NCBI GenBank assembly: GCA_035708085.1
Contig: DASSTE010000057.1
Coordinates: forward strand, 1-7,239
Direction of reading: 5' to 3'
DNA length: 7,239 bases
From: DASSBR01 sp035708085
GTDB lineage: Bacteria; Pseudomonadota; Gammaproteobacteria; Natronospirales; DASSBR01
Translations under genes and position numbers: made by a program
The notes under the pieces: generated by a model
The model's input: the letters and a program-made list of their open reading frames with translations, nothing else
What the model was told of the DNA's origin: nothing
The model's database searches: none
Part shown: piece after piece, positions 1 through 6,469 of the stretch
Layout: each line of letters opens with the position of its first letter
Position numbering within the stretch: the first letter of the stretch is position 1

Positions 1-1
1 C

Positions 2-811
2 CTGGGCATGCTGATCCTGGCGCTGGCGATCTGGGCCGTGGTAAAGCGGCTTCGCGGGCGCAGCGATGCGGATCAGCCGACCGGCCTGCCGGTATTGCTG
101 CTCGCGCTGGTGATCTTTCAGGCGGCGCTCGGCATGTGGACCGTCACGCTGTTGCTCCGACCTACCATCGTGATGGGGCATCTGCTCGGGGGGTTCGCGA
201 TCCTGTCGCTGTTGTGGCTGCTCGCGGTGCGCAGCGGCGGCTTATTGAAGCTCGGTGATGCCTGGGATGCCAACTGGCCGCGCTGGCTCGCACTCGCCGG
301 CCTCGTCGTACTCGCCTGCCAGATTGCGCTTGGCGGCTGGACCAGCAGTAACTACGCCGCCTACGCCTGTCCGGACTTTCCGACTTGCCAGGGGCAGTGG
401 TGGCCGAACATGGATTTCCGCGATGCCTTCGTTTTATGGCATCATGCAGGTATTGACTTTCAGGGCGGCATACTGCCCAACAGCGCGCGCGCCGCAATCC
501 ATGTCACCCATCGGCTCGGCGCGCTCACGACCTTCATCGTGCTCGGCGGCGCGAGTCTGGCGTTCATGATCGCCGCGCCGCTCAAGCGTCTCAAGGTGCT
601 GGGCGCGGTCGTCGCGCTGCTGCTGCTGGCGCAGATCGGCCTGGGCATCAGCCTGGTCGAGTTCGGCTTCCCGGTGTCGATCGCCGTCGCACATAACGGC
701 AATGCCGCATTGCTGCTGCTATCGGTCGTCACCCTGAATGCCGCCGTCTGGCGCGGCCGGACGGTGAAAGCGGCTGCCCCGGCGCGCGCACAAGGACTGA
801 CTTCAACATGA
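2..811 (+). CDS. ctaA: Heme A synthase, Cox15/CtaA family (5' end outside window)
   Basis: This integral membrane enzyme oxidises the C8 methyl of heme O to a formyl group, giving heme A for aa3-type cytochrome c oxidase. The reading frame is open to the left edge, so the first ATG (position 8) is probably internal. Full-length relatives are roughly 340-360 residues, so about 80-90 N-terminal residues with the first helices are missing. Numbered from the ATG at 8, the visible part has several hydrophobic helices (about 1-13, 27-48, 57-75, 92-110, 170-190, 196-215, 225-247). Conserved heme-ligand-type histidines are H58 (MGHLLGG), H165/H168 (IHVTHRLGA) and H229 (VAHNGNA). A Cys pair, C121 and C127 in CPDFPTC, lies in a periplasmic loop and is typical of proteobacterial Cox15. 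The stop overlaps the start of ctaB in an ATGA, which suggests translational coupling. Family assignment is very secure. Confidence 0.95.
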   Translation: MGMLILALAIWAVVKRLRGRSDADQPTGLPVLLLALVIFQAALGMWTVTLLLRPTIVMGHLLGGFAILSLLWLLAVRSGGLLKLGDAWDANWPRWLALAGLVVLACQIALGGWTSSNYAAYACPDFPTCQGQWWPNMDFRDAFVLWHHAGIDFQGGILPNSARAAIHVTHRLGALTTFIVLGGASLAFMIAAPLKRLKVLGAVVALLLLAQIGLGISLVEFGFPVSIAVAHNGNAALLLLSVVTLNAAVWRGRTVKAAAPARAQGLTST

Positions 812-1713
812 ACGTTGTCGCTGTATCCGCCAGTTGGCGGGATTATCTCGAACTCTGCAAACCGCGGGTCGTTTCGCTCATCGTGTTCACCGCGATGGTG
901 GGAATGTTCCTCGCGGTGCCCGGAATGGTGCCGTGGCGCCAGTTCCTCTTCGGCACCATCGGAATTGCGCTCGGCGCATCGTCGGCGGCCGCGATCAATC
1001 ACCTGATCGACCGGCGCATCGATGCGAACATGAAGCGCACCCGCCGCCGACCGTTGCCGACCGGCCATCTGAACGAACGCCAGGCAATCCTGTTCGCCAC
1101 GCTGCTCGGCGTGTCGTCGATGCTGATTCTGGTGTATCTCGTCAACCCGCTGACGGCGATTCTGACGCTGGCCTCGCTGATCGGCTACGCCGGCATTTAC
1201 ACGATGTTCTTAAAGCGCCGGACGCCGCAGAACATCGTCATCGGTGGCGCCGCCGGCGCCGCGCCGCCAATCCTCGGCTGGACCGCGATGACCGGCCACG
1301 TTACCGCCGATGCGCTGATCCTGTTCCTGATCATCTTCACCTGGACGCCGCCGCATTTCTGGTCGCTTGCCGTCGCCCGCCGCGAGGATTACGCACGCGT
1401 CAACATGCCGATGCTGCCGGTCACGCATGGCAACCGGTTCACCTGCCTGCAAGCGTTGCTGTACACGATCTTGCTGGTGGTCGTGAGCCTGCTGCCGGTG
1501 CTGACGGGCATGAGCGGCCTGCTGTACCTGGCCGGCGCAGTGGTGCTGGGCGGCATCTTCCTCTACTACGCGATTGCCCAATTGATCTCGCCGAACAACG
1601 TGCGTCTCTCGATGAAGGCGTTCCGCTTCTCGATCACGTACCTGATGGTGTTATTCGCGCTGTTGCTGGCCGACCACTACGTCCAACTGGGCCTGCGCGG
1701 CCTGGTCTTCTAG
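808..1713 (+). CDS. ctaB: Protoheme IX farnesyltransferase (heme O synthase)
   Basis: A UbiA-superfamily prenyltransferase of the inner membrane that adds a farnesyl group from farnesyl diphosphate to protoheme, giving heme O, the substrate of CtaA. The 301 residues match the usual family length. The diphosphate/Mg-binding motif NxxxDxxxD is seen as N64, D68, D72 in NHLIDRRID, followed by the basic KRTRRRPLPTG segment. A second conserved region contains Y131/K136 (YTMFLKR), the TWTPPHFWSLA helix (about 178-189) and REDY with D194. About eight or nine hydrophobic helices are visible. The start at 808 gives MNVVAVSASWRDYLELCKPR, the normal N-terminus before the first helix, and overlaps the ctaA stop by 4 bp. 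An AAGGA at 792-796 lies somewhat far upstream (11 nt), consistent with coupling to ctaA translation. The homologue in quinol-oxidase operons is named cyoE; the ctaA partner here favours ctaB. Confidence 0.97.
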   Translation: MNVVAVSASWRDYLELCKPRVVSLIVFTAMVGMFLAVPGMVPWRQFLFGTIGIALGASSAAAINHLIDRRIDANMKRTRRRPLPTGHLNERQAILFATLLGVSSMLILVYLVNPLTAILTLASLIGYAGIYTMFLKRRTPQNIVIGGAAGAAPPILGWTAMTGHVTADALILFLIIFTWTPPHFWSLAVARREDYARVNMPMLPVTHGNRFTCLQALLYTILLVVVSLLPVLTGMSGLLYLAGAVVLGGIFLYYAIAQLISPNNVRLSMKAFRFSITYLMVLFALLLADHYVQLGLRGLVF

Positions 1714-1749
1714 GCGAAAAGGGACTCTGAAAAAATTCCGCTCGGAGGA

Positions 1750-1797
1750 GGAGAGGAGCGCCGGCGCGATTCAACCAATCGCACCGGCGTCCACTCC
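1750..1797. terminator. Imperfect hairpin between convergent genes, candidate shared terminator
   Basis: The 95-bp gap between the ctaB stop and the stop of the EF-hand gene on the opposite strand holds one long inverted repeat. The inner stem pairs 1759-1771 (CGCCGGCGCGATT) with 1777-1789 (AATCGCACCGGCG) with one C/A mismatch, around a 5-nt loop CAACC. After a one-base bulge it continues as GGA/TCC and GGAG/CTCC to 1750 and 1797. On the plus strand no T-run follows. On the minus strand a run of six T (1730-1735) comes about 14 nt after the stem. It is therefore not a textbook intrinsic terminator in either direction, but its position between converging genes fits that role. Confidence 0.5.
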
Positions 1798-1808
1798 GGT
1801 TGCGTCTA

Positions 1809-2465
1809 CTAATGGCCCTGGCCGTTATTGTTGTTGCCGTTCTGGTTTTGATTACTGCCGTTATTCCGGCTGCGCTGGAACGCCTGGAACTCCTGCTTGC
1901 TGATCTGGCCGTCGCCGTTCAGATCGACCCGGTCGAACTCCTGCCACAACAGCGGCGCGTTGGCCTTGGCTTCATCGCCGCTGATGGCGCCGTCGCCGTC
2001 GGTGTCGATGCTGCTGAAGCTCACGCCGCCGAGCAGGTTGAGCGTCGCCGCCTTGAATTCGGCCGGGCTGATGTTACCGTCACCGTCGGCATCGACATCG
2101 TCAAATACGCTGTCGAGACCACCATTCGGCGCTGCGTCGGCTTCTTTTTCCGTGATGAAACCATCGCCGTTCAGATCGTACGCACTGAAGCCCGGCGTCG
2201 GGCTCAGATTGGTGGTCGCAGCCTTATATTCACTCTGATCGATAACGCCGTTGCGGTTGCTGTCGATGGTGTTGAAGTTTTTCTGCAACGGGCCGTACTT
2301 GGCAGCTTCGCTCTGGCTGATGACGCCGTCGCCGTTAATGTCCCAGTGTTGGAAACTGGTCGAAGGCATAAAGGGATTAAGGTTGCGGACGGTCCGAATG
2401 GTGGACGCACAACCGGCCAGGCCGAACGCCAGCGCGGCGGCCGCGATCATTACAACGATTTTCAT
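1809..2465 (-). CDS. Secreted lipoprotein with six EF-hand calcium-binding loops
   Basis: The 218-residue protein opens with a short signal peptide (K2, hydrophobic 3-17) and a lipobox LAGC, with the lipidated cysteine at C19, so it should be anchored in the cell envelope. Six 12-residue EF-hand loops follow, at 42-53, 68-79, 97-108, 125-136, 154-165 and 181-192. Each starts with Asp and ends with Glu. Five carry DxNGDG or DxDGDG; loop 2 is the variant DSNRNG with Asn at position 5. Spacing is 26-29 residues, so the helices between loops are short. The tail (about 201-218) is rich in Asn, Gln and Gly and looks disordered. Calcium binding is a confident family inference; no enzymatic domain is visible and the role is unknown, possibly a calcium buffer, sensor or surface-stabilising protein. 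The start is set by an AAGGAGG 5 nt upstream. It converges with ctaB and lies 63 bp beyond the dehydrogenase gene. Confidence 0.9.
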   Translation of the reverse strand: MKIVVMIAAAALAFGLAGCASTIRTVRNLNPFMPSTSFQHWDINGDGVISQSEAAKYGPLQKNFNTIDSNRNGVIDQSEYKAATTNLSPTPGFSAYDLNGDGFITEKEADAAPNGGLDSVFDDVDADGDGNISPAEFKAATLNLLGGVSFSSIDTDGDGAISGDEAKANAPLLWQEFDRVDLNGDGQISKQEFQAFQRSRNNGSNQNQNGNNNNGQGH

Positions 2466-2470
2466 GAGAA

Positions 2471-2477
2471 CCTCCTT
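2471..2477 (-). promoter_or_regulatory. Strong Shine-Dalgarno site of the EF-hand gene
   Basis: The minus strand reads AAGGAGG followed by five bases and ATG. This is the best ribosome site in the window, much stronger than those of its neighbours, and it fixes the start at 2465. It suggests high translation. Confidence 0.8.
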
Positions 2478-2501
2478 GTTACTCAGTTCTTGTTACGGTT
2501 C

Positions 2502-2530
2502 AGTATAACCTAGATTCGGGACGCGCACTC
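2502..2530 (-). promoter_or_regulatory. Candidate sigma-70 promoter of the EF-hand gene
   Basis: On the minus strand TATACT (2502-2507) is a 5 of 6 match to the -10 consensus and would start a transcript near 2495, giving a leader of about 30 nt. A -35 hexamer at normal 17-nt spacing (2525-2530) matches TTGACA poorly and overlaps the stop codon of the dehydrogenase gene. The promoter is therefore plausible but may need an activator. The 63-bp gap holds nothing else I can name. Confidence 0.35.
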
Positions 2531-3740
2531 ATGCCGCGGTGGGCGGCACCAGTTCCACTTTCGTCCAGCCCGCTTCGCGCTTGTCGAAGTTCTTGTAAGC
2601 ATCGATCGCGGAAACCAGGGGTTTTTGCTGGGTCAGCACGTTCAGCGGGTTGATAACGTTGCTCTTGACCTTGTTGACGAGGTCGGGGATGTAGCGTCGG
2701 TGGTTGCAGTTGCCCATCCGGAGCGTAAGATTTTTCATCATCGCCTCGCCGATCGGGAACGCCTCCATTTTTGGCGAGTAGACGCCGATGATCGCGACGG
2801 TGCCGGCCTTCGCGACCGACTCCACGCACCAGCGCAGCGCCTGCGACGGCGCGTCGCCCGGCTCCCAATTGCCGTCGTGCGGATTCGTTTCCGGCGCAAC
2901 TTGCTTCACTTCCTGCTGAAACCGTTCGGTATTCGCACCATCGCCCGGGCCATCATGCGGATGCACGGCATCAATGCCGACGGCGTCGATGACGCGGTCC
3001 GCGCCGATGCCGCCGGTTAATTCGCGAATGGTCTCGACCGGATCTTCACGGCTGAAGTCGATCACTTCCGCGCCCTGCGCGCGCGCCATTTCCAGCCGGC
3101 TCGGAATGCAATCGACGGCGAGGATGCGGCCGGCGCCCATCAGCCCGGCGCTCGCGATCGTGAACAGCCCGACCGGGCCGCAACCAAAAATCGCCACGGT
3201 GTCGCCGTACCTGATTTCGGCGAGATCGGCGCCGAAATAGCCGGTTGGAAAAATATCGGAAATCAGAATGGCTTGCTCGTCCGTCACCGCGTTGGGCAGC
3301 CGCACCAGGTTGACGTGCGCGAATGGCACGCGGACGTACTCCGCCTGCATTCCGTCGAAGCCACCGGTCGATTCCGGTCCGCCGTAAAATGACGTTCCGG
3401 CCAACTTGCCGTTCGGGTTGGCGTTGTCACACTGTGCGTAACAGCCGGCGCGGCAATATGAGCAGTAGCCGCAGGCGATGGTGGATGGGATGACGACCCG
3501 GTCGCCCTGCCGCAGGTTGCGGACGTCATCGCCGACAGCTTCAACGACGCCGACAGCCTCATGCCCCAGCACCCGCCCTTCCTTCATGCCCGGCAGCGTG
3601 CCGCGGATCATGTGCAGGTCGGTGCCGCAAATCGCGCTCGCCGTAATCTTGACGATCGCGTCGGTGGGATTCCGGAGGGTCGGCTCGGCGATGTCGTCAA
3701 GGCGAATATCGCCGATGCCGTGGAATACGACAGCTTTCAT
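2529..3740 (-). CDS. Zinc-dependent alcohol dehydrogenase, formaldehyde-dehydrogenase-like
   Basis: A medium-chain (MDR) dehydrogenase of 403 residues, expected in the cytoplasm. Catalytic zinc ligands are seen as C38 (CGTDLH), H60/E61 (GHEAVG) and probably D162 (SDIFPTGYFGA). The structural zinc Cys set is C90, C93, C96 and C104. The nucleotide fold has GCGPVG at 186-191, and D210 at the end of the next strand favours NAD over NADP. An insertion at about 258-300, rich in His, Asp and Gly, followed by FPIGEAMMKNLTLRMG and a FDKREAGWTKV end, resembles the subgroup annotated as glutathione-independent formaldehyde dehydrogenase-like. The true substrate cannot be read from sequence; other alcohols or aldehydes are possible. 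The start at 3740 has GGAGG 4 nt upstream. The dodecin gene ends 24 bp upstream on the same strand, so the two are probably co-transcribed. Confidence 0.92.
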   Translation of the reverse strand: MKAVVFHGIGDIRLDDIAEPTLRNPTDAIVKITASAICGTDLHMIRGTLPGMKEGRVLGHEAVGVVEAVGDDVRNLRQGDRVVIPSTIACGYCSYCRAGCYAQCDNANPNGKLAGTSFYGGPESTGGFDGMQAEYVRVPFAHVNLVRLPNAVTDEQAILISDIFPTGYFGADLAEIRYGDTVAIFGCGPVGLFTIASAGLMGAGRILAVDCIPSRLEMARAQGAEVIDFSREDPVETIRELTGGIGADRVIDAVGIDAVHPHDGPGDGANTERFQQEVKQVAPETNPHDGNWEPGDAPSQALRWCVESVAKAGTVAIIGVYSPKMEAFPIGEAMMKNLTLRMGNCNHRRYIPDLVNKVKSNVINPLNVLTQQKPLVSAIDAYKNFDKREAGWTKVELVPPTAA

Positions 3741-3764
3741 GGCGCCTCCATGCTACGCGTGGTC

Positions 3765-3968
3765 TTACTTCAACTGGAAGGTGACTTTCATCCAGACGCG
3801 GTACAAGATGATCTTGCCGTCGTCCGACACTTTCACTTCCTGATCCTTGACCCAGATGCTTTGTACCTGGTCCAGCTTCTGGCAGGCGGACTTCGCGCCT
3901 TCCTTGACGGCTTCCTCAAAGCTGGTGGTCGAATCGGCAGAAATTTCGATCGTTTTGGCAATGGGCAT
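3765..3968 (-). CDS. Dodecin family flavin-binding protein
   Basis: A 67-residue protein with the beta-alpha-beta-beta pattern of dodecin: strand MPIAKTIEIS, helix 15-33 (TSFEEAVKEGAKSACQKLD), then two strands around 36-48 and 52-66 ending KVTFQLK. Dodecins form hollow dodecamers that bind flavins (riboflavin, FMN, FAD) and are thought to store flavin or protect against its photochemistry. W39 occupies the place of the tryptophan that stacks on flavin in the archaeal protein (W36). The glutamine of the archaeal site (Q55) appears as R57 in YRVWMKV, which I recall as common in one bacterial branch, so ligand choice may differ. The start has GGAGG 5 nt upstream (3974-3978). A flavin link to the downstream NAD-type dehydrogenase is not obvious. 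The 72-bp gap upstream, to the permease stop, shows no clear promoter or terminator. Confidence 0.93.
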   Translation of the reverse strand: MPIAKTIEISADSTTSFEEAVKEGAKSACQKLDQVQSIWVKDQEVKVSDDGKIILYRVWMKVTFQLK

Positions 3969-4040
3969 GGCGTCCTCCGTGACCGCGAGTCAATACCGTT
4001 AATAGAAGCACGCTGTCTGCCATGATGCCTATCGGGGCGT

Positions 4041-5417
4041 CTATCTAAGGGTCCGCTTTTCGACGTACTTTTGCCATGCGAGCCAACCGAAATACAGCGG
4101 CACGCCGAACAGCGTGAGCGCCAGACTGATACCGGTCTCGGCCGGCTTTTCGTAAAGCGAATAGCCGATTACCGCGAAGGTGCCGAGCACGAACAGCCCC
4201 GGCACGATCGGGTAGCCGATCACGCGGTAAGGCCGCTCCGCGTCCGGCCGCTTGCGCCGCAGAATGAACAGCCCGATGACCGACAGCGCGAGGAACGGCC
4301 AGATGCCGAGCACGTAAGCGCGCGCGAGCTGGATGAAGTCGCGGAACAGGACGTAAACGACGGCGATGGCGCAGGTAAAGATGATCGCGACATACGGCGT
4401 CTCGAAGCGCGGATGCACCTTGCCGACCGCCTGAAAGAACAACCTGTCTTCGGACATCGCGTAGAACACGCGTGGGTCCGACATGATGCTGCCGTTGAGC
4501 GAACCCAGCACCGACACCATCACCAGCGCGCCGGCTGCCGCCGCACCGGCGCTGCCCAGCACCGTCACGGCCGCATCGACCGCGACCGCCTGCGATCCGG
4601 CAAGTACATTAAACGGCAACGCCCGCAAGTAAGCCGCGTTAATGATCAGGTAGATCGCGATCACGATCAGCGTGCCGCCGACCAGCGCCAGCGGCAAGGT
4701 CCGCTGCGGGCGGCGCATCTCACCAGCAAGGGTCGTCAGGTTTTCCCAACCATCGTATGCCCACAGAACGGTCACCAGTCCGACGCCGATGCCGGTCCAC
4801 TTAAGCGAACTACTGCTGGCCGCCACGGTAGTCGTGCCGGCGGCGTGCGGCGCGAGGGCAAAGATCGCCACTGCAAGGCCGACAATCGCAATGATCTTGG
4901 CCGCCGTCGAAACATTCTGAAATAAGGCACCCAGGCGTACCGAGCGGTAATGCGCCGCGGCAAACAGCACGATCAGTCCCGCCGCGATCCAGTGTGTCGC
5001 TGCCGGGCCGATCGGCACGAACGTTCCGAGATACTCGACGAACACCAGGCTTTGCGCCGCCCACGCAAGCGCAGTCGTAATCAGCCAGATCCAGCCGAAC
5101 AGAAACGCCAGCGGCCGGCCGTAGGCTTCGCGCAGATACACATATGGCCCACCGGAATGCGGAAACATCGCGGCCAGCTCGGCCGTGGACAGCGCGCCGA
5201 ACAGCGTGATGACGCCGCCGAAAATCCACACCAGCGCCATGCCGGCCACGCTGCCGCTGCTTTGCGCGATCGACGGCGGCACGCGAAAAATGCCGCTGCC
5301 GATGATGATGCCGACAACCACCGCCATGCCGGTAAAGGTGCCCAGACGGCGGGGCAGCGCCCTGATGGGCGTCGAGGCTTCGCCCGCAGGGTTCTGCGCG
5401 CGCGTTGATTGATCCAT
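4041..5417 (-). CDS. APC-superfamily amino acid permease
   Basis: An inner-membrane transporter of 458 residues with about 12 hydrophobic helices, the usual APC fold size. Helix 1 carries the broken substrate-binding motif GIIIGSGIF (36-44). Another family signature is YDGWENLTTLAGEMRRP (221-237), seen in the LAT/SteT-like branch of amino acid exchangers and permeases, followed by RTLPLAL. The region SDPRVFYAMSEDRLFF (313-328) is also typical. The exact amino acid cannot be predicted. The frame stays open upstream to 5630, but the start at 5417 is preferred: it gives a normal hydrophilic N-terminus (MDQSTRAQNP) before helix 1, whereas longer forms would run into the divergent channel gene and add a basic, non-homologous leader. 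The ribosome site is modest (GGTGG at 5426-5430, 8 nt upstream). No terminator is seen after its stop, so read-through into dodecin is possible. Confidence 0.92.
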   Translation of the reverse strand: MDQSTRAQNPAGEASTPIRALPRRLGTFTGMAVVVGIIIGSGIFRVPPSIAQSSGSVAGMALVWIFGGVITLFGALSTAELAAMFPHSGGPYVYLREAYGRPLAFLFGWIWLITTALAWAAQSLVFVEYLGTFVPIGPAATHWIAAGLIVLFAAAHYRSVRLGALFQNVSTAAKIIAIVGLAVAIFALAPHAAGTTTVAASSSSLKWTGIGVGLVTVLWAYDGWENLTTLAGEMRRPQRTLPLALVGGTLIVIAIYLIINAAYLRALPFNVLAGSQAVAVDAAVTVLGSAGAAAAGALVMVSVLGSLNGSIMSDPRVFYAMSEDRLFFQAVGKVHPRFETPYVAIIFTCAIAVVYVLFRDFIQLARAYVLGIWPFLALSVIGLFILRRKRPDAERPYRVIGYPIVPGLFVLGTFAVIGYSLYEKPAETGISLALTLFGVPLYFGWLAWQKYVEKRTLR

Positions 5418-5428
5418 TAGCGGAACCA

Positions 5429-5470
5429 CCGGCTTTGCGAAAGTCCGCGCCAGTATGCCAAAGCCGCGCC
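5429..5470. repeat. Inverted and near-direct repeats in the divergent control region
   Basis: CGGCTTTG (5430-5437) is matched by its exact reverse complement CAAAGCCG (5459-5466) across 21 bases. Overlapping it, AAAGTCCGCGCC (5440-5451) recurs as AAAGCCGCGCC (5460-5470) with one base deleted, at a period of about 20 bp or two helical turns. These could be regulator binding sites or, in the permease transcript, a leader hairpin. Short repeats of this size can arise by chance in GC-rich DNA. Confidence 0.3.
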
Positions 5471-5474
5471 GGAG

Positions 5475-5503
5475 GCGACAGAACGAACGGCTTGCATTAT
5501 GCT
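5475..5503 (+). promoter_or_regulatory. Candidate promoter of the channel-sirtuin genes, overlapping a divergent -10
   Basis: GCGACA (5475-5480, 4 of 6 to TTGACA), a 17-nt spacer and TATGCT (5498-5503, 4 of 6 to TATAAT) form a plausible sigma-70 promoter. Its transcript would begin near 5509-5511, at or just before the ATG codons at 5506 and 5512. The core GCATTATGC (5494-5502) is a palindrome around one base, and its other strand offers CATAAT (5 of 6), a possible -10 for the divergent permease, though without a good -35. Confidence 0.35.
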
Positions 5504-5505
5504 GA

Positions 5506-6462
5506 ATGAACATGGACGTATTCGGCATCAGACTGGTTGGCGTTAACGCGGACAGCGGCCGAAAGCTGCTGATGAGCATCATGCTCATCGTGGCGCTGCT
5601 GATTCTGCGGTGGCTGCTGGCGGCGCTCACGCGCTACTTGATGGAGCGGCATCCGGAGGCACGCGCTACATTCTGGGTGCGCCAGATCGTCAATATCGTT
5701 CTGGTGGTGGTGCTGGTTTTCGGCGTCGCGTCCATCTGGCTGAACAGCGCCACCCATCTGACGACGGCAATGGGGTTGGTCAGCGCAGGCATTGCCGTCG
5801 CGCTGCAAAAACCGATTTCCGCGCTTGCGGGCTACCTGGTGATCCTGCGCGGCCGCACCTTCCACGTCGGCGACCGCATTCGCATGGGCGGCGTGCGTGG
5901 CGACGTGATCCGGGTCGGCTTCATCCAGACGACGATCATGGAAATGGGTCAGCCGCCGGGCGAGCAGGGCGACGAGCCGTCGATGTGGGTCAAGGCGCGC
6001 CAGTTCAGCGGCCGCATCGTTACCGTCAGCAACAGCAAGATATTCGACGAGCCCGTGTTTAACTACACCCGCGACTTCCCCTACCTCTGGGGAGAAATGA
6101 TGATCCCCATTACCTACACGGCGGATCGGACGAAGGCCGAAGCGATCATTCTCGAAGCGGCGCGGCGCCACAGCACCAAAACGAGCCAATTGAGCGCCGA
6201 GGCGCTGCATAAGATGCAGGAGACATACTTTATCCGCACGGCCGATTTCGAGCCGCGGGTCTTTTACCGGCTGACGGACAATTGGCTGGAGCTCGCGGTG
6301 CGATTCGTCGTGTTCGACCGTGGCGTTCGCGAGGTCAAGGACGCCATGAGCCGCGAAATTCTGGCCGGCCTGGACGCCGCCGGCATCGGCATCGCGTCGG
6401 CGACGTACGACATCGTCGGCTTGCCGCCGGTGCGGATTCGCCGCGAGAAGGATATAGAATAG
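5506..6462 (+). CDS. MscS-family mechanosensitive ion channel
   Basis: A 318-residue small-conductance channel, close to the length of the basic MscS type (286 in E. coli), expected as a heptamer in the inner membrane that opens under tension to release solutes after osmotic downshock. Transmembrane segments are at about 22-45, 57-79 and the pore helix 86-113, with the Gly/Ala-patterned GLVSAGIAVALQ (90-101). The beta domain follows with VGDRIRMGGVRGDVIRVGF (121-139) and GRIVTVSNSKIFDEPVFNYT (169-188), then a C-terminal alpha/beta domain. Relative to E. coli MscS there is an extra stretch of about 20 residues at 147-168 (rich in Pro, Gly, Glu) inside the beta domain. An in-frame TGA ends one base before the ATG, so the start cannot lie further upstream; no Shine-Dalgarno precedes 5506 or the second ATG at 5512. 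The sirtuin gene follows after 7 bp. Confidence 0.94.
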   Translation: MNMDVFGIRLVGVNADSGRKLLMSIMLIVALLILRWLLAALTRYLMERHPEARATFWVRQIVNIVLVVVLVFGVASIWLNSATHLTTAMGLVSAGIAVALQKPISALAGYLVILRGRTFHVGDRIRMGGVRGDVIRVGFIQTTIMEMGQPPGEQGDEPSMWVKARQFSGRIVTVSNSKIFDEPVFNYTRDFPYLWGEMMIPITYTADRTKAEAIILEAARRHSTKTSQLSAEALHKMQETYFIRTADFEPRVFYRLTDNWLELAVRFVVFDRGVREVKDAMSREILAGLDAAGIGIASATYDIVGLPPVRIRREKDIE

Positions 6463-6469
6463 GTCGCTG

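Noticed and set aside
834..1730. Second long plus-strand frame (298 codons) inside ctaB
   Set aside because: It runs in another frame of a well-conserved gene, is Arg/Pro/His-rich and has no membrane or domain pattern; a GC-skew shadow.
1800..2513. Plus-strand frame with repeated VAV-type segments opposite the EF-hand gene
   Set aside because: The repetition is the complement of the six repeated EF-hand loops; the minus-strand frame has the signal peptide, strong ribosome site and motifs.
3969..4040. Possible promoter for dodecin in the 72-bp gap after the permease
   Set aside because: TATTAA and a 4-of-6 ATGGCA are present on the minus strand but only 13 nt apart, too close for a standard promoter.
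5418..5630. N-terminal extension of the permease by 71 residues
   Set aside because: It would overlap the start of the divergent channel gene, has no ribosome site and is basic and unlike permease N-termini.
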